Origin: Hymenobacter mucosus
GTDB taxonomy: Bacteria; Bacteroidota; Bacteroidia; Cytophagales; Hymenobacteraceae
Direction of reading: 5' to 3'
DNA: 64,000 nt
Assembly: GCF_900188255.1 (NCBI RefSeq)
Contig: NZ_FZNS01000004.1
Location: 585,207 to 649,206, forward strand
In this document: positions 1 to 8,224 of the stretch, in pieces
Layout: every line of letters starts with the position of its first letter
How positions within the stretch are numbered: the stretch's first letter is position 1
Translations under genes and position numbers: made by a program
Notes under the pieces: generated by a model
Told to the model about the DNA's origin: nothing
Seen by the model: only the letters and a program-made list of their open reading frames with translations
Database searches by the model: none

Positions 1-90
1 CACCTAGCCGATAACCTAGGCGCCGCCGCGGGCCCGTTGCCGGATGCCGCTACCCGCGAGAAAATGGCCGCTTACGTACGCACTTTGTAA
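1..90 (+). CDS. C-terminal end of an unidentified protein (partial)
   Basis: An open frame runs from the window edge to a TAA at 88-90 and gives the last 29 residues, ending KMAAYVRTL. The frame is stop-free and its codon use fits the neighbourhood. The tail resembles the last helix of many c-type cytochrome domains, but no haem motif is inside the window, so the family cannot be assigned. It reads in the same direction as the oxidoreductase at 764 but lies 670 bp away from it. Confidence 0.55.
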   Translation, partial: HLADNLGAAAGPLPDAATREKMAAYVRTL

Positions 91-763
91 GTCAAACGAG
101 GGCGAAAACAGGCCCGATGCAGGGGTAAGCTGCGGGTAGGTTTTCGCACGTATATAGTAACTAGCTTTTTGCTTTGCAGGAACATCCTTTCTGGTAGGAC
201 TTCGGGAAAGAGGCCGGGCCCACTCATCTTTTCCGCCCTCTTTTTCCTGCCGCCATGCACAGCATGCACCTCAAGCTTACACCGCTTCACCAACCGACGA
301 TTGTTATTACGATGGTCGTCAACGTGGTACTAGCCGCTTGCAACGCCGATGCTATCCGGCTGGCTCACAAATCAATAGTCAGGATGGGCACGCTTTGGCG
401 GTACCCACCGATATTGGCCGGGGAGAAGATATGGTACGCTCAACCGCGGCTACCAGTATTGGTACGGCAGCGTGGCTAATATGGCAAAAGCGAACTACCA
501 ACGCCGAGAAGGCCGCGGAAACTTCTCCCCAAGCACCGGTATTACTCCGCCGCTTCTACGGCTCTACTGGCTTGGCTACGGCCTACTTCGGGCTAGCGGA
601 CTCCGCCTACTTCACCACAAGTGCTTCTCTGGTCGCAAGCTTTTGCCTTCAGTCTTTCTGGCAGTAGTAGCTTGAGGAATGAGGCCACAATTTTGCTCTG
701 GCCGCTTTCGCAACCCCCAGGTTATGAAAGCGGTATCAAGAGTATTCACCAATTGCTCGTATT
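91..763. other. 673-bp gap with no supportable gene
   Basis: Several overlapping open frames of 60-110 codons exist between 255 and 675 on the plus strand. None has a family motif, a signal peptide or a promoter-like box, and all three frames are open to a similar extent, as expected of GC-rich non-coding DNA. No tRNA-like fold was seen. It could hold a decayed gene, an RNA, or the upstream region of the gene at 764. Confidence 0.5.
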
Positions 764-1963
764 ATGCAATCCTTTGACGCTCATCCTGCCTCCCGCCGGG
801 AGTTTATGCGCATGCTTTCCTTGGGCCTGGGCGCCACACTGGTAGGCACCTCAGCCGTTGGCGGCCCTTTGTCGTGGCTGGAGGAAATCAGCTACGGGCC
901 GGCTAGCTTGGAAGCCCTGCAAACCGGGCGCCGGCTGGGCGTAGCGCTGGTAGGACTGGGCAAGTACAGCACGGGTCAGTTGGCGCCAGCCTTGCAGCAA
1001 ACCAAGCTATGCAAGTTGGCGGGCATCGTCACGGGTACTCCTTCCAAGGCCGCCCAGTGGCAACAGCGGTACCAGGTGCCAGCCAAGAACGTGTACGACT
1101 ACAAAACCTTTGACCGCATCGTCGACAACCCCGACATCGACATTATCTACATTGTGCTGCCGGTGGGCATGCATGCCGAGTACGTGGAGCGGGCCGCCCG
1201 GGCGGGCAAGCACGTAATTTGCGAAAAGCCCATGGCTCCTACGGCGGCGGAATGCCAGCGCATGATTGCCGCCATGCAGAAAGCGGGCAAGAAGTTCAGC
1301 ATTGGCTACCGCCTGCATTTCGAGCCCCACCACCAGGAAATGATGCGCCTGGGTCAAAAACAAACGCTGGGCCCCATCAAGCGCCTAGTGGCTGACAATG
1401 GCTTCCGCTTCAACAATGACACCCCCTGGCGCGTGGATAAGGAGTTGGCCGGCGGCGGCCCGCTCATGGACATGGGCATTTACTGCGTGCAAGGTGTGGT
1501 GTACACCAAGGGCCAGCTGCCCACGTCCGTAACGGCCAAGCTGGCGCCCAACCCCGATCCGAAGGGGCTGTTCAAGGAAGTGGAAGCGGGCATAAACTGG
1601 CAGATGCAGTTTGCCGATGGCTCGGTAGCCGACTGCCGCACTAGCTACGCCGAGAATCTGAACAGCCGCCTGCGGGCCGAAACCGACAAAGGCTTTCTGG
1701 AATTGCAACCAGCCTTTGGCTACGGCGGCATTGAAGGCCGAACCAGTCAGGGGGCCATGAACATTCAGAACGTGCCTCAGCAGGCCCGCCAGATGGACGA
1801 CTTCGCCGACTGCATCCTCAACAACAAGCCCACCCGCGTACCCGGCGAAATGGGCTTACGCGACGTGCAAATTCTACAAGCCATCTACCGGGCAGCTGCC
1901 ACTGGCCAGAAGATTTCAACCAAAGACGTGGTAGCCGTGCTAGACAAAACCAACAGCCGCTAA
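764..1963 (+). CDS. Gfo/Idh/MocA-family oxidoreductase with Tat-type signal
   Basis: A 399-residue NAD(P)-dependent sugar or polyol oxidoreductase. The N-terminus carries a twin-arginine signal (SRREFMRM followed by a hydrophobic Leu/Gly/Ala stretch, about residues 9-35), so it is probably exported folded with its cofactor. The Rossmann region holds LGVALVGLGKYS (about 59-70). The family's conserved EKP appears as CEKPMAPTAAECQRM, and IGYRLHFEPHH matches the glucose-fructose oxidoreductase branch. ATG start at 764. The substrate cannot be read from sequence. A cytoplasmic family member is at 31762. It converges on the GH43 gene; a long hairpin separates them. Confidence 0.93.
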   Translation: MQSFDAHPASRREFMRMLSLGLGATLVGTSAVGGPLSWLEEISYGPASLEALQTGRRLGVALVGLGKYSTGQLAPALQQTKLCKLAGIVTGTPSKAAQWQQRYQVPAKNVYDYKTFDRIVDNPDIDIIYIVLPVGMHAEYVERAARAGKHVICEKPMAPTAAECQRMIAAMQKAGKKFSIGYRLHFEPHHQEMMRLGQKQTLGPIKRLVADNGFRFNNDTPWRVDKELAGGGPLMDMGIYCVQGVVYTKGQLPTSVTAKLAPNPDPKGLFKEVEAGINWQMQFADGSVADCRTSYAENLNSRLRAETDKGFLELQPAFGYGGIEGRTSQGAMNIQNVPQQARQMDDFADCILNNKPTRVPGEMGLRDVQILQAIYRAAATGQKISTKDVVAVLDKTNSR

Positions 1964-2023
1964 GATTGGGCAATGAAGATCATTACGGGTTAGAAACCCA
2001 GTCCGCTAGTTAAGAGCGCTACC

Positions 2024-2083
2024 GCCCGAAACACCACGGGCCCCACACCAATATTCAGGTGTGGGGCCCGTGGTGTTTCGGGC
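2024..2083. terminator. Bidirectional terminator, 26-bp perfect arms
   Basis: Perfect inverted repeat with arms 2024-2049 and 2058-2083 and an 8-nt loop, between two convergent genes. The stem is GC-rich and the flanks lack a strong T run, so rho-independent action is inferred from position and stem strength. Confidence 0.8.
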
Positions 2084-2107
2084 TGCTTTCTAAGCGCAGG
2101 CTATTGC

Positions 2108-3232
2108 TTACGGGTTAATAGTTTCGAAGCCGCCGTCGGGAGTACGCTTTAGCTCGGTCACCTTCACGTTGCGCAGCCAGGTTTTGTTGGATAGTTCAGT
2201 ATCATGGTAGAAGATGTACCACTTGCCGTTCTTCTCAACGATGGAATGGTGGGTAGTCCAGCCTTGTACGGGGTTCATGATAACGCCCTGGTAGGTGAAG
2301 GGGCCGTAGGGCGAGGTGCCAGTGGCATACACCAGCAAGTGCGTATCGCCGGTGGAGTAGCTGAAGTAGTATTTGCCGTTGTACTTGTGCAGCCAGCCGC
2401 CTTCAAAGAAGCGCCGCTTCGTGTCGCTAGACAGCAGGGGCTTACCCTCTTTATCCAGAATCTTCACTTCCCTCACTGGCTCGGCAAAGCTGAGCATGTT
2501 ACCGCTTAGCTTTGCTACGCGTGGCCCCAGGGCCTGTTCGGTGGGTGCTGGCTCCTGGCTTTTGTCATTGGCATTGTAGGAGCCTGTGCGCCAGCGATGC
2601 AATTGCCCGCCCCAAATGCCACCCATGTACATGTAGGTGCTACCATCGGCGTCCGTAAACACGGCTGGGTCGATGCTAAGGCTGCCCTCAATGGGCTTGG
2701 GCTGGGCCTTAAAGGGGCCCGTAGGCGAGGTGCTGGTGGCTACCCCAATGCGAAAGACGTCCTGCTTGTCCTTCACCGGGAAATAGAGGTAGTATGTGCC
2801 GTTCTTGAAGGCCGCATCGGGCGCCCACAGCTGCCGACCAGCCCAAGGAATATCCTTAATGTCGAGGGCCACGCCGTGGTCGGTTACAGCTCCGCCTACG
2901 CTATCCATGGACAGGATGTGGTAGTCGCGCATGGCAAAATGGTCGCCATTGTCATTTTCCGGCATCCCCGTTTCAATGTCGTGGGAAGGATAAATGTAGA
3001 TCTTCCCGTTGAACACGTGGGCCGAGGGGTCGGCGGTATAGATATCCTTGAGTAGGGGCTTGCTAAGGTATTTCTTGCCGGTTGTGTCAGCCGTGGCAGT
3101 AGAAGCAGCAGCTTCGGGAGTAGCGGCAGTATTTTCGCTGGCGGTGTTGCTTTGGCAGGCACTGCCGAGAGCAAGTGGCAGCAGCAACACCAGCGCAGAC
3201 GGGTGGAGACGAGGTAGCAAGGAAACAGGCAC
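2108..3232 (-). CDS. Glycoside hydrolase family 43 lipoprotein
   Basis: A 374-residue secreted lipoprotein. The signal peptide ends in lipobox LGSAC (Cys26), followed by an Ala/Thr-rich linker to about residue 52. The five-bladed propeller of GH43 is indicated by the three expected acidic residues: Asp68 in ADPSAHVFNGK (base), Asp188 in SIDPAVFTDADG (pKa modulator) and Glu277 in FFEGGWLHKYNG (acid), plus THHSIVEKNGKWYIFYHD near the C-terminus. GH43 enzymes cleave arabinan, xylan and related side chains; which one is unknown. The start is GTG: an in-frame TAA lies a few codons upstream and no ATG is available. No SusC/SusD pair is nearby, so this is not a classical polysaccharide utilisation locus. 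Confidence 0.92.
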   Translation of the reverse strand: MPVSLLPRLHPSALVLLLPLALGSACQSNTASENTAATPEAAASTATADTTGKKYLSKPLLKDIYTADPSAHVFNGKIYIYPSHDIETGMPENDNGDHFAMRDYHILSMDSVGGAVTDHGVALDIKDIPWAGRQLWAPDAAFKNGTYYLYFPVKDKQDVFRIGVATSTSPTGPFKAQPKPIEGSLSIDPAVFTDADGSTYMYMGGIWGGQLHRWRTGSYNANDKSQEPAPTEQALGPRVAKLSGNMLSFAEPVREVKILDKEGKPLLSSDTKRRFFEGGWLHKYNGKYYFSYSTGDTHLLVYATGTSPYGPFTYQGVIMNPVQGWTTHHSIVEKNGKWYIFYHDTELSNKTWLRNVKVTELKRTPDGGFETINP

Positions 3233-3363
3233 TTTGTGGGAGTTTTAGAAGGTGAAAAATAGAGCACACAAACCAACGGCGGCGCACTGCTTGGCCAACT
3301 AGCGGCCGCTACTCACGGAGGTAGTTGCGGGATTGGCGCGGGAGCTAGCCTGCTGGCTGCTGC

Positions 3364-3371
3364 CAAATATA
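3364..3371 (-). promoter_or_regulatory. Candidate -7 box (TATATTTG) for the GH43 gene
   Basis: Read on the minus strand the octamer fits TAnnTTTG, the Bacteroidota -7 consensus. It lies about 130 bp upstream of the GTG start at 3232. No clear -33 TTTG was found. Confidence 0.4.
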
Positions 3372-3477
3372 GACCCCTCCTTTGCCAGCTAATACACGCG
3401 AAATGGCCCTTTTGCCGAAGAAAAACTATCCAATCGTTTGCGGTAGCAACTTCCATTTTTCCATCTACCCCGAACGC

Positions 3478-3512
3478 AAAACGGCCCCGACGTTGTTCGT
3501 CGGGGCCGTTTT
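3478..3512 (-). terminator. Terminator of the small membrane protein gene
   Basis: Perfect 15-bp arms (3478-3492 and 3498-3512) with a 5-nt loop. The arms end in A4/T4, so a short T run follows the stem on the minus strand, 27 bp after the stop of the gene at 3539-3802. Confidence 0.85.
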
Positions 3513-3538
3513 ACTAGGTGCGCGTGCACCGTGGGCGT

Positions 3539-3802
3539 TTAGTCGGCATTGCCTGTAGCGCCGTCGTCGGTAAAGTCAGCGGCGTTGTTAGGGTTGTGCT
3601 CCGTGTAGCTAGCTACTTCGTTGGTCAGGGCTACGTCAACATCGGCAGCAGCACCCGCAGGCTGGGAGCTACCGGCTGGTGAGGGAGTAGCCTTTTTTGC
3701 GTTGAAAGGCCAGCTGCCTTGCGTGTAGCTAACATAGGCACCAGCCGCAACAGCAGCTAGTGCGGCCCCTACGAGGGCGGTGGTATTGGACTTCTTCGAC
3801 AT
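3539..3802 (-). CDS. Small single-pass membrane protein, unknown function
   Basis: 87 residues. A short basic N-terminus (MSKKSN) is followed by an Ala/Gly/Val-rich hydrophobic segment (about residues 8-26), which is a signal anchor or an uncleaved signal peptide. The rest is hydrophilic, with Pro/Ser/Ala-rich and Asp/Asn-rich parts and a strongly acidic C-terminus, and is probably exported and disordered. No family is recognised. It has its own terminator and reads as a single-gene unit. ATG start. Confidence 0.7.
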   Translation of the reverse strand: MSKKSNTTALVGAALAAVAAGAYVSYTQGSWPFNAKKATPSPAGSSQPAGAAADVDVALTNEVASYTEHNPNNAADFTDDGATGNAD

Positions 3803-3914
3803 GATAAGAGTACGTTGAATGCAGGAGTACTGCGGCGAGGCTAGATGCGCCGCCGGGTTCTTGCTTAGTACGGTAACTCGTCGTTTTTTGTGACTGAACC
3901 GTTACTATTTTGCT

Positions 3915-4454
3915 TTACTGCGGCGGCACGGGGTACTTCTTAAACATGGTAGCAATGCCTTCATCAATGCGGGCGGCCAGCTTTTCTGGGTTTTTGCTGA
4001 GCGCGCTGGCTGCTATTCCCTGCCATACTTGCTCATTGCGCGCCGCGTCTACCACATCCACGGTGGCTGTGCCTTCGCGGTAGGTACCGGCCGACACTTG
4101 CTGCGCTTCCCAGTGGTAGCGGCGCTGACCAATGTAGCGTGGGGCCTCCCAAATCGTGCTTTCCCGGGTTTGCACCTTCTGCTCCGTCACTACCCCAATG
4201 TTTACCCACAGGTCCGGCGACTCGGCGCGCTGGTAGCCCCGGCGTTCCATCTCCCGCCCCACGGCCTGCTTCAACTCCTCAATACCTACAGCGCCGCCCG
4301 CAAAAGCAGCTTCGTTGCGAGCTGTCACGTCCATAAAATTGTAGGTTTTGTACGCAGAGAAGTTGACGCCGGGCGCCTGGGTAGTCGATTCTACCCGCAC
4401 GGGCGAGCAGGCGGCTCCGGCGAGGAGCAACGCAGATAGCAGAACAATTTTCAT
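3915..4454 (-). CDS. DUF4136-type lipoprotein
   Basis: 179 residues from the ATG at 4454. This start is chosen because MKIVLLSALLLAGAAC is a clean lipoprotein signal with lipobox AGAAC; the frame stays open further upstream but that extension has no signal character. The mature protein has the DUF4136 pattern: an early FSAYKTYNF segment, a central helix EELKQAVGREMERRGYQ, DLWVNIGV, and a C-terminal repeat of strand and helix (TVDVVDAARNEQVWQGIA). The family is made of envelope lipoproteins of unknown role. It lies just beyond the 3' end of the aldo/keto reductase gene, in the same direction. Confidence 0.85.
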   Translation of the reverse strand: MKIVLLSALLLAGAACSPVRVESTTQAPGVNFSAYKTYNFMDVTARNEAAFAGGAVGIEELKQAVGREMERRGYQRAESPDLWVNIGVVTEQKVQTRESTIWEAPRYIGQRRYHWEAQQVSAGTYREGTATVDVVDAARNEQVWQGIAASALSKNPEKLAARIDEGIATMFKKYPVPPQ

Positions 4455-4527
4455 AGCACAGGAAGGGAAAGATGAACAGGGGCCGGGCGAGTGCGTACCC
4501 GCCCAGCCAAACACAAGTGGCCCAGAT

Positions 4528-5508
4528 TTAGGAGAAGCCCAGCACTGGGTGGGGCTGGTAGGGCTCCTCCAGACGCTTAATCTCCTCATCGGATAGCTTC
4601 ACTGAAACGGCTGCCACGGCGTCTTCGAGGTGGCCGGGCTTGCTGGCCCCCACAATAGGCGCCGTGATGACCGACTTCGAGAGCATCCAGGCTAGGGCTA
4701 TTTGGGCGTTGGGCAGGCCCCGCTCCTGAGCAATTTCAGTTACGCGGTCGGCCACGACAAAGTCGTCGTCGCGGCCGTAGAGGCTTTTCCCGAAGGCGTC
4801 GGTTTTGGCCCGCTCGGTTTCGTTGCGCTCCTTGCCGCGCCCACCCGTGAGCAGCCCCCGCGCCAGCGGCGACCAAGGAATAACACCAATGTTTTGGTCT
4901 TGGCAGAGAGGTAGCATTTCGCGCTCTTCCTCCCGGTACACGAGGTTGTAGTGGGGCTGCATGCTCACGAAGCGCGTCCAGTTGTGCTTATCGGCCAGGT
5001 ACAGAGACTGGGCAAACTGCCACGCAAACATCGACGATGCACCAATGTAGCGGGCCTTGCCGGCCTTTACCACGTCGTGCAGGGCTTCCAAGGTTTCCTC
5101 AATGGGCGTGTCGTAGTCCCAACGGTGAATCTGATAGAGGTCCACATAGTCGGTGCCGAGGCGCTGGAGGCTGGCGTCAATGGCGCTCATAATGTGCTTG
5201 CGCGACAGCCCCCGTTGGTTGGGGCCCGGCCCCATGGGGTTGTACACCTTGGTTGCCAGCACTACCTCGTCGCGCTTGGCAAAGTCGCGCAGGGCGCGGC
5301 CCACTACTTCTTCACTGGCTCCGTTGGAATACACGTCGGCCGTGTCAAAGAAGTTGATACCCAGTTCCAGCGCTTTTTGAATGAAGGGCCGGCTTTGCTC
5401 TTCGTCCAAGGCCCAGGGCCAGCGTTCAGTGGGCGTGCCATAGGTCATGGTGCCCAGGCAAATACGAGAAACTTTGAGGCCAGTGGCCCCCAAGCGGATA
5501 TAGTCCAT
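4528..5508 (-). CDS. Aldo/keto reductase
   Basis: 326 residues from the ATG at 5508 (MDYIRLGATGLKVSRICLG, the usual N-terminus of the family). It is an NADPH-dependent (alpha/beta)8-barrel oxidoreductase. The catalytic tetrad is visible: Asp and Tyr in FFDTADVYSNGASE, Lys in VLATKVYNPMG and His in YQIHRWDYD. The C-terminal cofactor loop is APIVGASKPGHLEDAV. The sequence is closest in style to the YajO/YhdN-like general stress reductases; the natural substrate is unknown. The longer upstream reading is rejected because it adds a tail without family support. Confidence 0.93.
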   Translation of the reverse strand: MDYIRLGATGLKVSRICLGTMTYGTPTERWPWALDEEQSRPFIQKALELGINFFDTADVYSNGASEEVVGRALRDFAKRDEVVLATKVYNPMGPGPNQRGLSRKHIMSAIDASLQRLGTDYVDLYQIHRWDYDTPIEETLEALHDVVKAGKARYIGASSMFAWQFAQSLYLADKHNWTRFVSMQPHYNLVYREEEREMLPLCQDQNIGVIPWSPLARGLLTGGRGKERNETERAKTDAFGKSLYGRDDDFVVADRVTEIAQERGLPNAQIALAWMLSKSVITAPIVGASKPGHLEDAVAAVSVKLSDEEIKRLEEPYQPHPVLGFS

Positions 5509-5885
5509 ATGGGTTGGTTTAGTTGAGGAAAGCCAGCTGCGCACAGCGGCTAGTTGCACGTCGGTTGTTATACGCCTTTCCCTTGCCTTTGCTCTAAGCC
5601 GGCTGCGTTAGTATCATAATTTTATCTATGCCGGTGGAGCTATACTCGGCGCTTGTTTCCCCCAACGCTTTTCGCGTTTGCCACCCAAGCCCAACCGTAC
5701 AACTAACCCCTATCTATACTCAGTGACTATACGCCCGTTTCCGCCCCCTGCCATACCTTTGCGCTGCATGTACACGCGGCACGCACCTAGCTCGCCTCAA
5801 ATTTCTGCTCTGCCTCAGCCCAGAACCGGCCAGAAGAATCTTGCCCCCGCTCCCCCAACACGTTTTGCCTTCTCGCTTCCCCCTC
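5509..5885. other. Divergent promoter region
   Basis: Lies between the aldo/keto reductase (minus) and the acetyltransferase (plus). The only signal seen is a TACCTTTG box at 5754-5761. No ORF with family character is present. Confidence 0.45.
5754..5761 (+). promoter_or_regulatory. Candidate -7 box (TACCTTTG)
   Basis: Fits TAnnTTTG. It would start a transcript near 5768 with a leader of about 118 nt before the acetyltransferase ATG at 5886. Confidence 0.45.
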
Positions 5886-6335
5886 ATGACCCTCACTTGG
5901 ACCACTAAACCCTTCGACGCTCTCACCCTATCGGAACTATACGCCCTGCTGCAGCTACGCTCCGAGGTATTTGTGGTCGAGCAAACCTGCGCTTTTCAGG
6001 ATATCGACGGCCAAGACCAGGCGGCGTATCATTTGCTGGGGCACAGTGAAACCGGTGAGCTGGCGGCGTACACCCGGTTGTTTGGGGCGGGCATTAGCTA
6101 CCCCGAGGCCAGCATTGGGCGGGTAGTAGTAAGCCCCAAATACCGCCGCTATGGGCTGGGCCGGGAGCTGCTGCACGAGTCGATTGGGGCGATAGAAGCG
6201 CTGTTTGGTGCTCAACCCATCCAGATTGGGGCGCAGCTCTACCTCAAGGGATTCTACGAGAGCTTCGGCTTTCAGCAGCAGGGAGAGGGCTACTTGGAAG
6301 ATGGCATTCCCCACATCCACATGATTCGGGCGTAA
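5886..6335 (+). CDS. elaA: ElaA-type GNAT N-acetyltransferase
   Basis: 149 residues from the ATG at 5886 (MTLTWTTKPFDALTLSELY). The N-terminal part, LYALLQLRSEVFVVEQTC followed by DIDGQDQAAYHLLG, is the ElaA signature. The acetyl-CoA loop is IGRVVVSPKYRRYGLGRELL, and the C-terminus YLKGFYESFGFQQQGEGYLEDGIPHIHMI matches the family. The acceptor is unknown. Frame extension upstream to 5841 is low-complexity and rejected. Confidence 0.92.
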   Translation: MTLTWTTKPFDALTLSELYALLQLRSEVFVVEQTCAFQDIDGQDQAAYHLLGHSETGELAAYTRLFGAGISYPEASIGRVVVSPKYRRYGLGRELLHESIGAIEALFGAQPIQIGAQLYLKGFYESFGFQQQGEGYLEDGIPHIHMIRA

Positions 6336-6453
6336 GCGACCGGCGGCGCAAAACGGTGTCGCCAAGCGGAGGTGTTGATTTTCGGGTTGCTCTTTTAATC
6401 CGCCTAACTGGATGGTATCTTTACTCGTTGGATAGCTGCGCCCCAGGTGCAGC

Positions 6454-6461
6454 TATTTTTG
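6454..6461 (+). promoter_or_regulatory. Candidate -7 box (TATTTTTG) for the PAS gene
   Basis: Matches TAnnTTTG 20 nt before the ATG at 6482, which predicts a very short leader of about 14 nt. Confidence 0.4.
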
Positions 6462-6481
6462 TCCTTTTGCCTACTGCCCCC

Positions 6482-7783
6482 ATGACCACTCCACTCGTGC
6501 CGGTTGATTATCAACAGCTTTTCCGTTCTCTCCCCGATAACTTTTTGCTGATTGCGCCGGACGAAGACGCCACGATTCTGGATAACACCGACCGCCACGT
6601 AGGCGTGTCGTTGAAAAGCCGGGAGGCGGCCGTGGGCAGGCCCTTCTTTGAGGCCTATCCCGCTACCGATGAGGAGTCGGCTGCTATTATTCGGGAGTCG
6701 CACGAGCACGTACGCCGCCACTTGGAGCCGCATACCATGCCCCTGATTCGGTACGACCTGGCGCGGCCGGAGGCCGAGGGTGGTGGCCTGGAGGAGTTGT
6801 ACTGGGAAGCTACCCACTACCCCGTTTTGGATGCCCAAGGCCAGCTGCAGTACATCCTGCAGCGCACCCAGGATGTGACGGAAAAGATGCGAGCGGCCCA
6901 ACTGGCCGAAGCTACCCGCAAAGCCCTCAACGACGAGCAGGAGCGCACCCGGTTTATCCTGGAATCGTTGCCGGTGATGATCTGGACGGCCCAGCCCGAT
7001 GGCAACCGAGACTTCTTTAACACCCGCTGGCTGCAGTTTACGGGCCACCCGTTGGAAGAAGAAGTAGGCATGCAATGGCTGAACCGCTTGCACCCCGATG
7101 ACCGGGACCGAGTGTTGAAGATTTGGCAGGAATGTCTGCGGACCGGGCAGCCCTACCAAGCTGAGTACCGCCTGCGCCGCGCCGATGGCCAGTACCGCTG
7201 GATGCTGGTACGCGGCCACGCCCACCGCGACGCCGACGATACCATTACGATGTGGGTTGGTGGCGGCACCGATATTCACGACCAGAAGCAAATGGTGCAG
7301 GAGTTGCTAGAGCAAAACGAGCAGCAAGCCACCCTTTCCGACCAGGCCTACCAGGCTTACCAGGAAATGCAGGCCCAGCGCGAAACGTTCTACAACCTGT
7401 TTATGCAAACGCCCGCGCTTATCTGCATACTGCGTGGGGCTGAGCACCGCTATGAGTTTGTGAACCCCGAGTACCAACGCTTCTTTCCCGGCCGGAAACT
7501 AGTGGGGCTTACTGTAGCGGAGGCCTTGCCGGAAATAGCGGAACAAGGCTTCATTGACTTGCTTGACGGGGTGTACTCTACCGGCGAAACCTTCATAGGT
7601 ACTGAAATAGTAGTTATGGTTCACCCGCAGGGCGAGGAGCCCCAACGGCGCTACCTCAATTTCACCTATCAGCTTTTCCGTGAGCAGGGCCAGAAAGCCG
7701 GCATCACGGTGTTTGCCTTCGATGTTACCGACTTAGTGCAGGCTCGGCAGGCCCTTGAAAACCCAGGTGCTGGTGTTCAATAA
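6482..7783 (+). CDS. Multi-PAS domain protein without an output domain
   Basis: 433 residues from the ATG at 6482 (MTTPLVPVDYQQLFRSLPDN). Three PAS-like segments can be followed: about 10-135 (LLIAPDEDATILDNTD and a PAC-like YILQRTQDVTEKMR), about 155-275 (FILESLPVMIWTAQPDG, LHPDDRDRVLKIW, YRLRRADGQYRWML) and about 300-425 (FYNLFMQTPALICILRG, YEFVNPEYQRFF, FAFDVTDLV). The protein stops right after the third PAS, where a kinase would normally follow; no HisKA or HATPase sequence is present. It is probably a cytoplasmic sensor acting through a partner, or a shortened kinase. The next gene starts 42 nt downstream. Confidence 0.85.
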   Translation: MTTPLVPVDYQQLFRSLPDNFLLIAPDEDATILDNTDRHVGVSLKSREAAVGRPFFEAYPATDEESAAIIRESHEHVRRHLEPHTMPLIRYDLARPEAEGGGLEELYWEATHYPVLDAQGQLQYILQRTQDVTEKMRAAQLAEATRKALNDEQERTRFILESLPVMIWTAQPDGNRDFFNTRWLQFTGHPLEEEVGMQWLNRLHPDDRDRVLKIWQECLRTGQPYQAEYRLRRADGQYRWMLVRGHAHRDADDTITMWVGGGTDIHDQKQMVQELLEQNEQQATLSDQAYQAYQEMQAQRETFYNLFMQTPALICILRGAEHRYEFVNPEYQRFFPGRKLVGLTVAEALPEIAEQGFIDLLDGVYSTGETFIGTEIVVMVHPQGEEPQRRYLNFTYQLFREQGQKAGITVFAFDVTDLVQARQALENPGAGVQ

Positions 7784-7825
7784 GATGGTTTCCCACTTTG
7801 CTTTCGGGCAACTATCCCCCCTTCT

Positions 7826-8182
7826 ATGGACATGACCACCCTGGATTTTCAGCAGGCGCGTATCAAGCAAGTGCTGTTTAAATCCCGGCTGCGCTCTACA
7901 CTCTACGGAGTACGCGAGGCTGATCCTAACTTGTTTGCTATCCGCCAAAGCCCGCTGGGCGAATGGCTGTACACCGTGGTAAAACCCCGCTATGGGTCTT
8001 TACCTGCCGTACTGCGCCTAGAGCAGGAAGTGCAACGCATGCTCGACACGGGCCGCGCCTTGGTGCAACAGCAGCAACGCGGACAACTGGAAGAGTCACG
8101 CTCAGGCATGGAGCGAATTGATGCGCATGCTACCCGCATCGAAGCGCTACTACAAGAGCTGGAGCAGTCAGCCTTGGCGTAG
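7826..8182 (+). CDS. CZB-like small protein lacking zinc ligands
   Basis: 118 residues. Residues 8-80 follow the pattern of chemoreceptor zinc-binding (CZB) domains: an F/W-K-x-R-L-R helix (FKSRLRSTLYG, 18-28), then LGEWLY (44-49), RYGSLPAVLRLE (55-66) and a following helix. The residues that should bind zinc are absent: Gln15 stands at the first His, Ser42 at the Cys before LGxW, and no His is found in the third helix. The protein has no Cys and only one His, near its end. The C-terminus (about 85-118) is a predicted coiled-coil helix. It follows the PAS gene by 42 nt, so a sensory partnership is likely. Family placement is by remembered pattern, not by a search. Confidence 0.6.
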   Translation: MDMTTLDFQQARIKQVLFKSRLRSTLYGVREADPNLFAIRQSPLGEWLYTVVKPRYGSLPAVLRLEQEVQRMLDTGRALVQQQQRGQLEESRSGMERIDAHATRIEALLQELEQSALA

Positions 8183-8224
8183 CCCTGTGCCGATATAACG
8201 GCGGGCCTGCGTATTATTGGCCGT

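Larger units (their letters stand above)
3233..3538. other. Intergenic region between two minus-strand genes
   Basis: Holds the terminator of the small gene at 3539 (right side) and a TATATTTG box for the GH43 gene. The remainder shows no gene or conserved fold. Confidence 0.5.

Noticed and set aside
255..675. Three overlapping plus-strand ORFs in the first gap
   Set aside because: All three frames are open to a similar degree, without motif, signal peptide or promoter; this is expected in GC-rich DNA.
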